DNA from: 9FT-COMBO-48-23 sp964400675
Lineage (GTDB): Bacteria; Chloroflexota; Dehalococcoidia; GIF9; UBA5629
Reading direction: 5' to 3'
NCBI GenBank assembly: GCA_964400675.1
Contig: CAYNVO010000003.1
Location: 186,001-250,000 of the forward strand
DNA length: 64,000 nt
Numbering within the stretch: the first letter of the stretch is position 1; each line of letters starts with the position of its first letter. A program made the translations under genes and the position numbers. Shown in pieces: positions 1-6,960 of this stretch. Below the pieces are notes generated by a model. It searched no databases, was not told the origin of the DNA, and saw only the letters and a list, made by a program, of their open reading frames with translations.

Positions 1-932
1 ACAAGCTAGAGCGAACACTTGTCAATATCAACAACATAATCGAAACCACCCTCAACTTGCGAAGCTATCAGTTGAAGACCAATAACATAGAGGTTACCAC
101 CCGGCTGGCTCCTGACCTGCCCACTACCATTGCCGACGCCGGTCAACTCCAGCAGGTCTTCCTTAATTTAATCGTAAATGCCGAGACGGAGATGAAACAG
201 GCGCACGGTAAAGGTAAGCTCTCAGTTAGGACAAGGCAGATGGATAACATCATCCGCATATCGTTTAAAGACGATGGTCCGGGTATAATTAAGAAAAACC
301 TGGAAAGGATATTTAACCCCTTCTTTACTACCAGAAAGGTTGGTGAAGGAACCGGGCTTGGACTGAGCGTCTGTCACGGAATCATTGCTGAGCACGGCGG
401 CAGGATACATGCCGAAAGCAAGTTAGGCAGAGGGGCTACCTTCATCGTAGAACTGCCTGTAATTACTGCAGACGAACAAATGGAATTGCCCGAACTGATT
501 GCTGAGGGACATCAAAAGGTAACTAATGCCAGGATATTAGTAGTGGACGATGAGCCAGGGGTAAGGCAATTCTTAGCACAAGCGCTAACTGATGAAGGAC
601 ACGAAGTCCAAAGTACAGATAATAGCGGGGACGCCTTGGAAATGATTAAGAGTCAGCAGTACAGTCTTATCCTGCTTGATATCAAGATGCCGGATATGAG
701 TGGCATTGAATTATACAAGCGTATTCAAAAGATAGATAAATCGCTAGCCCATAAAGTGGTTTTCATCACCGGCGACGTTTTAGGAGTCAACACTGCGGCT
801 TTCCTCTCCAGGACCAAAGCCCCTCATATCGTCAAACCCTTCGATACAGAACAGTTAAATAAGGACATAAGTCGTATCTTAACCGAGGGTGCACGGGTTT
901 GGGTAAAGCGGCATGGGAAGGCTCGGGTTTAA
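1..932 (+). CDS. Hybrid histidine kinase, C-terminal part (ATPase plus receiver), cut by window edge
   Basis: The reading frame is open from base 3, so the gene starts upstream of the window; the in-frame TTG at 57 is not a credible start because homologous kinase sequence precedes it. What is visible is the end of a dimerisation/linker segment, an HATPase_c domain (N-box near 170-195, G1 box DDGPGI near 270-285, G2 box GTGLGLSVCHGI near 350-380) and a receiver domain from about 530 to 900 with its phospho-accepting Asp at 678-680 (LDIKMPDMSG). The arrangement matches the last half of the kinase at 6961-9396, so the two are paralogues. The expected NAxQAM after the N-box Asn reads NAETEM here, a mild deviation. 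It is probably co-transcribed with the response regulator that follows after 66 bp. The sensed signal is unknown because the input domains are outside the window. Confidence 0.9.
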   Translation, partial: KLERTLVNINNIIETTLNLRSYQLKTNNIEVTTRLAPDLPTTIADAGQLQQVFLNLIVNAETEMKQAHGKGKLSVRTRQMDNIIRISFKDDGPGIIKKNLERIFNPFFTTRKVGEGTGLGLSVCHGIIAEHGGRIHAESKLGRGATFIVELPVITADEQMELPELIAEGHQKVTNARILVVDDEPGVRQFLAQALTDEGHEVQSTDNSGDALEMIKSQQYSLILLDIKMPDMSGIELYKRIQKIDKSLAHKVVFITGDVLGVNTAAFLSRTKAPHIVKPFDTEQLNKDISRILTEGARVWVKRHGKARV

Positions 933-998
933 GTATTTTGATGTTGAGAGATGAGTTTATGGTGCAGCGCGAGCTAGCACAGGGGAGATGGTAGGATT

Positions 999-1688
999 AT
1001 GCGCCGACCACGCATTCTTATTGTTGATGATGACATTGCGGTGCTGAGATTTCTACAAGCTAACCTGCAAGCAGAAGGCTATGAGACGCTGACCTCTACT
1101 GACGGTGCTGAAGCTCTCCAAATCATTGAAAAGGAGCCCCTCGACTTGATAATTCTGGACATACTGATGCCCAATATGGATGGCTTTGAAGTCTGCCGCC
1201 GGGTTCGTGACTGGTTACAGATACCCATCATAATGCTAAGCACTCTCGAGCATGAGGCAGACAAGGTAAAGTGCCTTGACCTCGGTGCTGATGACTATCT
1301 CACTAAGCCATTCGGCACCCAGGAACTGATGGCAAGGGTCAGGGCAGTTTTTCGCCGCGCTGAAGCAGCTAAAGCTGTACCTGCCGAGCCTGTTTTCATT
1401 CGCGAAGACCTGGAAATTAACTTTATCGAAAGGAAAGTAACAGTTGCCGGCCGCGAGGTCAGATTGACACCAACGGAATACTGCCTTTTAAAGGAACTCG
1501 TCCTTAATGCTGGAAAGGTTCTCACTCACACCTACCTCTTAAACAGGGCATGGGGTCCTGAGTACAGGGAGGAGCGAGAGTATCTGCACGTTTTCATAAG
1601 TCGTCTACGGGTTAAGCTAGAGCCTGAGCCGGCGCATCCGAGATACTTTATCTCAGTGCCTGGCGTCGGCTATCAGTTTAAGCATTAG
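999..1688 (+). CDS. Response regulator, PhoB/OmpR family
   Basis: A 229-residue two-domain transcription factor. Residues 1-120 form a receiver with the acidic pair DDD near residue 10, the phospho-acceptor Asp54 in LDILMP and the conserved Lys in the LTKPF loop near residue 104. Residues about 130-228 form a winged-helix effector of the PhoB/OmpR type, with the typical LTPTEYCLL and a C-terminal VPGVGYQF hairpin. When phosphorylated such proteins dimerise and bind direct repeats with a spacing of about one helical turn. The ATG at 999 is used. The partner kinase is probably the hybrid kinase ending 66 bp upstream. A strong hairpin follows the stop, and beyond it lies a set of TTTAG direct repeats with 11-bp spacing that would suit this regulator (inference). 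Confidence 0.93.
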   Translation: MRRPRILIVDDDIAVLRFLQANLQAEGYETLTSTDGAEALQIIEKEPLDLIILDILMPNMDGFEVCRRVRDWLQIPIIMLSTLEHEADKVKCLDLGADDYLTKPFGTQELMARVRAVFRRAEAAKAVPAEPVFIREDLEINFIERKVTVAGREVRLTPTEYCLLKELVLNAGKVLTHTYLLNRAWGPEYREEREYLHVFISRLRVKLEPEPAHPRYFISVPGVGYQFKH

Positions 1689-1718
1689 CACACAACCTGG
1701 ACAGCAAATAACAAAGTT

Positions 1719-1743
1719 ACGGGCACCCTTTCGGGGTGCCCGT
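1719..1743 (+). terminator. Hairpin terminator after the response regulator
   Basis: A perfect 10-bp stem, ACGGGCACCC (1719-1728) pairing with GGGTGCCCGT (1734-1743), closes a 5-base loop 30 bases after the stop codon. The stem is GC-rich. The downstream tract (CTTGCTAT) is only weakly T-rich, so termination could be incomplete. Confidence 0.7.
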
Positions 1744-1761
1744 CTTGCTATCCGGGGAAAG

Positions 1762-1809
1762 TTTAGAAAATATTTAGAAATCTCCCCTCCATTTTTAGCC
1801 TCTGTTTAG
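1762..1809 (+). promoter_or_regulatory. Four TTTAG direct repeats at 11-bp spacing (candidate response-regulator operator)
   Basis: TTTAG occurs at 1762-1766, 1773-1777, 1794-1798 and 1805-1809. The spacing is 11 bp within each pair and 21 bp between the inner copies, so all four lie on nearly the same face of the helix. PhoB/OmpR-type winged-helix regulators bind direct repeats with about 11-bp periodicity. A -10-like TAGTAT sits at 1826-1831, 16 bp past the last repeat, with no good -35 hexamer, as in activator-dependent promoters. The site lies between a PhoB/OmpR-type regulator gene and the MerR-like gene, and would control the latter and perhaps the kinase behind it. Binding by the adjacent regulator is inference. 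Confidence 0.5.
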
Positions 1810-1876
1810 CCTCGTTTGTTTAAATTAGTATTAACCGTCTTGAGTCGTATCAAGGCTTTTCATGGGGAGGAATCGT

Positions 1877-2080
1877 ATGGCAATAGAATTGCATGGTGAG
1901 ACCTTCTATAGAACGTCGGAGGCTTGTCAGTTAACTGGAATAAGCAGAGCTACCCTATTCCGCTGGCTGGCAATAGGACTCATTCAGGATGCACAGCACA
2001 GGGATAGAAGAGGCTGGAGACTATTTACTAACGGCGATATCAACAGAATCAAAACCGAGGTCGATAAGGTCAACAGTTAA
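1877..2080 (+). CDS. Small MerR-like/helix-turn-helix DNA-binding protein
   Basis: A 67-residue protein starting at ATG 1877, chosen because a GGGGAGG ribosome site at 1864-1870 precedes it; an ATG at 1862 would place that site inside the gene. The sequence has a MerR/excisionase-type winged helix: YRTSEACQLTGISRATLFRWL (helix-turn-helix, residues about 11-31), a wing with GLIQDAQ and RRGWRLFTNGDI, and a short last helix. No effector or dimerisation coiled coil follows, so it resembles a stand-alone MerR DNA-binding domain (HTH_17-like) rather than a full MerR sensor. It sits directly upstream of a large histidine kinase and downstream of the TTTAG repeats, which suggests a role as a target or partner of this signalling cluster. 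Confidence 0.75.
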   Translation: MAIELHGETFYRTSEACQLTGISRATLFRWLAIGLIQDAQHRDRRGWRLFTNGDINRIKTEVDKVNS

Positions 2081-2110
2081 GCAGCGGCAGGAAGTATTTA
2101 AGGAGAGCTA

Positions 2111-4693
2111 ATGGCTATTGGGCAAGGGAATAACATCGAGAAGGACCTGGGGAAACGGGTTTCTCTCCCCCACACCAGAGTCAGGGTGCCGGATAAGCAA
2201 ACCTGCAAGAAAAAGCTGATTAGTAAGATGCCAGGAGCGGAATGGGTGGCTTTCGCTAATCACAATGGTGGCACGGGAAAGACCACTCCGCGCCTGAGAA
2301 GCGCCTGCTATCTGGCAAAGGACGGTAACAAGGTGCTGGTGGTTGATCTCATTAGTCAGCACAAGCAGGCGGATGATAAGCTGTGGGAATCCGAGGAGCG
2401 TTTCCATTCCTTGGTTGAAACTACACCAGACTTGGTCTGGCAAATTGATAAAGGAAACAAGTACACCTATGCGAGTCCAAGAATAGCAGATATATTGGGA
2501 TACGAGCCGCAGGAAGTCATCGGCAAGACTCCATTCGATCTTATGCCCCCAGAAGAAGCCAGACGTGTCGCAACGGAACTCCAACTGATTATGGACTCCC
2601 ACAAGCACTTCGATAAGGTTGAGAATATTAACCTACATAAGGATGGCCGATTGGTCGTGTTGGAGAGCAGTGGGGGACCCATATTTTATGTGGACGGCCA
2701 GTTTCGAGGTTATCAGGGTATTGACCATGACATCACCGGGCGCAAGAAGGCAGAGAAGAGAATATATACATCTGAAGCTCAGTATCGACGTCTCTTTGAG
2801 GCAGCTCAAGATGGGATATTGATTCTCGATGCTGACAAAGGGAAAATCATTGATGTTAACCCATTTATAATTAATCGGCTGGGATATACTAAGGATGAAT
2901 TACTGGGTAAGAAACTCTGGGAAATAGGCCCGTTTAAAAATATCGAGGCAGCTAAAGCTGCCTTTAAAGAGTTAATAGGGAAAGACTATGTCCGTTACGA
3001 ACATTTGCCGCTTGAAAAAAAGGACGGGCAGCTAGTTCAAGTAGAATTTATATCCAACTCATATTTTGTCGACCAAGTAAAGGTTATTCAATGTAACATT
3101 CGTGACATCACAGAGCGCAAGCAGATGGAGGAGAGTTTAAAAGAGTCAGAGGAGAGATATCGGACCACACTGGATATAATGGATGAATCGTATTATGAGC
3201 TAGACCTTGCTGGTAACTTCACCTTCGTGAACGATTCAGTCTGTCGGCTGCTGGGGTATTCCGAGGAAGAATTAATCGGGATGAACTACCGGGTCTTCAC
3301 AGCCAAAGAGGACATCAACACCATGTATAATGCCTTCAACAAGGTCTACAGAACCGGTGAGCCGCAACAAAGGAATATTTATCACGGAGTTGTTAGCAAG
3401 GATGGGGAATTAGGATTTCGCGAAACTTCAGCCTTCCCTATACGAAACAAAAAAGGCGAGATCATCGGATTCCGGGGAATCAGTATCGATATCACAGAGC
3501 GCAAGCAGATGGAAGAGGCTTTAAGAGAAAGTGAGGAACACTATCGCTCTCTGGTAGAACTATCTCCTGACGCCATTATTGTTGCCAGTCAAGGCAAGTA
3601 TGTCTTCGCGAATAGTGCTGGAATGAATTTATTAGGCGTATTGAGCCCCGACCAAATCTTGGGAAAACCTGTGATGGACTTTATTCACCCGGACTATCAT
3701 GAAATTGTCGCCGAGCGACTGGGAAAGGCGATAGAAAGAGGAATAACACCTCCCACTCTGGAAGAAAGGTTCCGCCGGATCGATGGTACAGAGATTGATG
3801 TTGAGGTGAGGGCAGCTCCTTTAGTTTACCAGTGCAAGCCGGCGATGCAAGTTGTCGTCCGTGACATCTCTGAGCGCAAGCAGATGGAGAAGGCACAGCA
3901 CGAACTCGAACGTATGAAAACTGAATTCATCTCAAATATCTCGCATGAGCTCCGCACCCCACTCCAGTCAATTGTGGGGTTTACCAAGTTGATGCTGCAT
4001 GGGAAAGTGCCTGACCCTGAAACGCAAAAGGAATTCCTGACTATTATGGATAACCAGAGTGAGCAACTATGTAGCCTGATCGAAGACTTGCTTGATATAG
4101 AGCGCATCGAATCCGACCGTTTTGAGATTAAAAAGTCACGCCTGTCAATAAGTGACGTAATCTATGATGCGGTGCATGGGTTTCATAGTCTAGCCGGTCA
4201 AAAAAGCATTGCAATCACTGTGGACATACCGACAGCGCTGCCCGAGATAGAAGGAGATGAAGAACGGCTACGGCAGGTGATAGTCAATCTGCTCAGCAAC
4301 GCCATCAAGTTCAGTAACAATGATGGCAGAATCACTGTGAAGGCCGAGGTCAAGGACAATGAGGTGCTGGTACAGGTCACGGACTATGGAATTGGTATTT
4401 CCGAAGAGGCTATGAAACACCTCTTCGAAAGGTTCTATCAAGGTGATGGGTCAATGACACGGAATGTTAGTGGCAGCGGGCTTGGCCTTTATATCTCAAA
4501 GCAGATTATTGAGGCACACGGTGGGCGCATCCGGGTCGAATCGAAACTTGATAAAGGGACTACGGTCTTCTTCGCTATACCTAAAGCCTCAGAAAAGAAG
4601 CGTAAAAAGCTTGGACAGATTCTGGTTGAACATGGGCTCATTACTGAACAACAGTTAGATGGGACGCTCAGGGTGCAGGAAAGTCAGAAATAA
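2111..4693 (+). CDS. Multi-PAS sensor histidine kinase with a ParA-like N-terminal remnant and an MshEN-like tail
   Basis: An 860-residue chimera beginning at ATG 2111 (AGGAG at 2101-2105). Residues about 43-85 resemble the start of a ParA/MinD ATPase: NHNGGTGKTT followed by VLVVDL. The signature Lys of the deviant Walker A box is Asn52 and the rest of the ATPase is missing. Four PAS domains follow at about 96-212, 225-340, 345-465 and 475-597, then HisKA with phospho-acceptor His612 (SHELRTP) and HATPase_c (N-box LLSNAIKF, G1 DYGIGI, G2 GSGLGLYISK). The last 28 residues (LGQILVEHGLITEQQL and following) fit the MshEN half-motif found in GspE-type ATPases. No transmembrane segment is evident, so it is probably a cytoplasmic sensor. 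PAS2 is closely similar in DNA to PAS1 of the kinase at 6961. It has no fused receiver; the receiver protein at 4799 is the likely partner. Confidence 0.9.
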   Translation: MAIGQGNNIEKDLGKRVSLPHTRVRVPDKQTCKKKLISKMPGAEWVAFANHNGGTGKTTPRLRSACYLAKDGNKVLVVDLISQHKQADDKLWESEERFHSLVETTPDLVWQIDKGNKYTYASPRIADILGYEPQEVIGKTPFDLMPPEEARRVATELQLIMDSHKHFDKVENINLHKDGRLVVLESSGGPIFYVDGQFRGYQGIDHDITGRKKAEKRIYTSEAQYRRLFEAAQDGILILDADKGKIIDVNPFIINRLGYTKDELLGKKLWEIGPFKNIEAAKAAFKELIGKDYVRYEHLPLEKKDGQLVQVEFISNSYFVDQVKVIQCNIRDITERKQMEESLKESEERYRTTLDIMDESYYELDLAGNFTFVNDSVCRLLGYSEEELIGMNYRVFTAKEDINTMYNAFNKVYRTGEPQQRNIYHGVVSKDGELGFRETSAFPIRNKKGEIIGFRGISIDITERKQMEEALRESEEHYRSLVELSPDAIIVASQGKYVFANSAGMNLLGVLSPDQILGKPVMDFIHPDYHEIVAERLGKAIERGITPPTLEERFRRIDGTEIDVEVRAAPLVYQCKPAMQVVVRDISERKQMEKAQHELERMKTEFISNISHELRTPLQSIVGFTKLMLHGKVPDPETQKEFLTIMDNQSEQLCSLIEDLLDIERIESDRFEIKKSRLSISDVIYDAVHGFHSLAGQKSIAITVDIPTALPEIEGDEERLRQVIVNLLSNAIKFSNNDGRITVKAEVKDNEVLVQVTDYGIGISEEAMKHLFERFYQGDGSMTRNVSGSGLGLYISKQIIEAHGGRIRVESKLDKGTTVFFAIPKASEKKRKKLGQILVEHGLITEQQLDGTLRVQESQK
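2771..3123 (+). repeat. Duplicated PAS-domain DNA module, copy 1
   Basis: This stretch, encoding PAS2 of the first multi-PAS kinase, is very similar in DNA to 7096-7449. Identical runs occur at both ends, for example GCAGCTCAAGATGGGATATT and GGTTATTCAATGTAACATTC, and they include synonymous positions. By eye the identity is around four fifths, not a computed value. Confidence 0.75.
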
Positions 4694-4798
4694 GGACAAC
4701 CGGAACATTTCATAATATAAAAATAGAGGAAACGCTTACAGAGGCGCAGTGATAAAGTGAGACGGGTTTAGGCACAATACGAATGTATGGAGGTTAAC

Positions 4799-5191
4799 AT
4801 GGCAAAAAGAATACTTATTATAGAAGATGACCCGGGTACTACGAGGTTCTTAGCCTACACCCTGGAGCAGGAGGGCTATGAGGTGCTCGGAGTGAAAGAC
4901 GGGCTGGAAGGGCTCAAGAAAGCACAAGATGAGCACCCCGACCTTATCATCTTAGACGTAATGCTGCCTGGCATGGATGGCTATGAAATCTGCAATCGAT
5001 TGCGTCAAAAACCTGAAACTATCACTGTACCTGTAATCATGGTCTCAGGTAGGGCACGCCAAGATGATAAGAATGTCGGGCTCAGGATGGGAGCAGATGA
5101 CTACTTGGGTAAACCGGTTGACCCGGAAACGATACTGGCAAAGGTAGAGACTCTGCTTGCCAGTACGAATAAGATTATTGCCGGTGGATAA
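4799..5191 (+). CDS. Single-domain response regulator (CheY-like receiver)
   Basis: A 130-residue protein that is all receiver domain. The acidic pair EDD lies at residues 9-11, the phospho-acceptor Asp53 in LDVMLPGMDG, and the Lys of the GKPV loop near residue 105. The start is ATG 4799, preceded by GGAGG at 4789-4793; the ATG at 4787 overlaps that site. There is no output domain, so it must act by protein-protein contact or as a phosphorelay intermediate. It lies between the four-PAS kinase and the GspE-type ATPase, and its stop is 37 bp before the ATPase start. A working hypothesis is that the kinase, receiver and ATPase form one pathway. Confidence 0.92.
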   Translation: MAKRILIIEDDPGTTRFLAYTLEQEGYEVLGVKDGLEGLKKAQDEHPDLIILDVMLPGMDGYEICNRLRQKPETITVPVIMVSGRARQDDKNVGLRMGADDYLGKPVDPETILAKVETLLASTNKIIAGG

Positions 5192-5228
5192 TCTTTGGAC
5201 CGAAATTATTGAGGGAGGTGGGTCAGAA

Positions 5229-6941
5229 ATGGAACGTCTCAATACGGAACGAAATGTGGGAGTAAAGGTAAAAGCGGCTGCCTATAGTTCATCAAGAGAG
5301 AGCCTTGCCAAGATACTTGTAAGGACAGGCATTATTAGTGCCGAGCAGATGCAAAACGCATTGCAAATTGGGCAAAAAGATGTGAAGGCTGTTGAGGATG
5401 TTCTGGTTGAGCAAAAATTGCTTACTCCTGGTGAGCTATTAGCAGCTATCAGTATTCAATGGAAGGTGCCAATAATTGATCTCAAAAGGCACCGTGTTTA
5501 TCCGGAAGTCCTTAGTCTAATCCCCGAGCAACTGGCTCGGGAATATAATGTCCTGCCATTAGACATCATCGGTGGTTCTCTCGCCATCGTGATGGCAGAT
5601 GCGCTGGATGTGCAGGCTATCGACAGTATTTCTGCTGTGACAAAGATGCGGATTGAGCCGATGATGGCAGATCCAGATGAAGTCCGTAGTGCCATTGACC
5701 GCAACTACAAAGTTGGCGACACAATCAAAGCGGAAGAAGAAGCAGAGGCGGAGGAACTCATCTCCGCAGAAGCCGAAGCGCCAGTCATCCACAAGCTTGG
5801 CCTGCTCATTCAACAAGCTTTAAAGAGTCGAGCCTCGGATATTCACATTGTGCCTCAGAAAGATAGCCTCAAGATTCAGTACCGCATCGACGGCGTGCTG
5901 CAGGACACGGCGTCCCTGCCCCTGAGCATTCACCGTGCACTTATGTCGCGGCTGAAAATTATGGCGACTATGAATATCACTGAGCAAAGGCGACCTCAAG
6001 ATGGGCAGTTTTCCATCAGTGTAGATGGACAGGATGTAGATGTACGCGTCGCCTGCGGCAATACTATACACGGCGAAATGGCGGTGCTACGTCTTCTAGC
6101 CAAGTCCGCTTCTCTGCTGGACCTGTCAGAATTGGGCTTCTTGCCAAGCATGCTCGAAAGATATCAACTACTGCTTAAGCTTCCCTTTGGGATGATTCTT
6201 TTTGGAGGGCCCACCGGTAGTGGAAAGACCACCACCCTTTATGCTTCTATTAATCGACTCAACCGAATGGAACGTAATATTATGACCATCGAGGACCCCG
6301 TTGAATACCATCTTGAAGGCATTAACCAGTTTCAAATCAATCCTAAAGCCGATATTCGTTTCGACAACAGTCTTCGTTCTTTCATGCGACTGGACCCGGA
6401 TGTCATTTTAGTTGGGGAGATACGAGATACCGAAACAGCAAAGATAGCAACCCAGGCAGCTCTTACAGGTCACCTGGTATTATCTTCCATTCACGCCAAT
6501 GATGCTGTCGGCGTTATGTTCCGACTCCTGGACCTTGGAGTCGAGCCTTTTGTCGTCTGTTCAGCCCTTGCAGGCACTGTTGCCCAGCGCATTGTGCGGC
6601 GTATCTGTACACACTGTCGTAAACCCTATGACCCAGCCACGGAAGAGCTAGCGGCTTACAAACAAGAAATGGATGAGCTACCGGCTCAGTTCTACAAGGG
6701 GGCAGGATGTAATGTCTGTGCTGATACCGGATATCTGGGCAGAGTCGCCATGTTAGAGGTTCTTATCGTAACCGAGGAGGTCAGACGAATGCTCATTAGT
6801 GGTGCCACTGCAGATCAAATCCGTAAGCAGGCGATTAAGGACGGCATGGTGTCTCTGATGCACGACGGAATGCTCAAAGTGAAAGACGGCATCACCACGG
6901 TCTCTGAGGTGCTCCGCAGTACGTTTTCTATTTACTACTAA
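5229..6941 (+). CDS. GspE/PilB-type secretion or type IV pilus assembly ATPase
   Basis: A 570-residue protein; ATG 5229 follows a GGGAGGTGGG site, whereas an upstream in-frame GTG would overlap the receiver gene. The N-terminal domain (about 25-160) is MshEN/T2SSE_N: two half-motifs begin near residues 26 and 53 (LAKILVRTGIISAEQ and VLVEQKLLTPGEL), a fold known to bind c-di-GMP in related ATPases. A central domain with DIHI and RIDG motifs and the RecA-like ATPase follow: Walker A GPTGSGKTT with Lys333, then the Asp box and Walker B (DPDVILVGEIRD), the His box, and a C-terminal CxxC...CxxC zinc site near 465-510. In type II secretion and type IV pili this hexamer powers pilin polymerisation. 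No pilin, PilC, PilT or secretin gene is in the window, so it is either an orphan motor or part of the signalling cluster. Confidence 0.93.
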   Translation: MERLNTERNVGVKVKAAAYSSSRESLAKILVRTGIISAEQMQNALQIGQKDVKAVEDVLVEQKLLTPGELLAAISIQWKVPIIDLKRHRVYPEVLSLIPEQLAREYNVLPLDIIGGSLAIVMADALDVQAIDSISAVTKMRIEPMMADPDEVRSAIDRNYKVGDTIKAEEEAEAEELISAEAEAPVIHKLGLLIQQALKSRASDIHIVPQKDSLKIQYRIDGVLQDTASLPLSIHRALMSRLKIMATMNITEQRRPQDGQFSISVDGQDVDVRVACGNTIHGEMAVLRLLAKSASLLDLSELGFLPSMLERYQLLLKLPFGMILFGGPTGSGKTTTLYASINRLNRMERNIMTIEDPVEYHLEGINQFQINPKADIRFDNSLRSFMRLDPDVILVGEIRDTETAKIATQAALTGHLVLSSIHANDAVGVMFRLLDLGVEPFVVCSALAGTVAQRIVRRICTHCRKPYDPATEELAAYKQEMDELPAQFYKGAGCNVCADTGYLGRVAMLEVLIVTEEVRRMLISGATADQIRKQAIKDGMVSLMHDGMLKVKDGITTVSEVLRSTFSIYY

Positions 6942-6960
6942 AAATATAAGGAAAAGTCAT

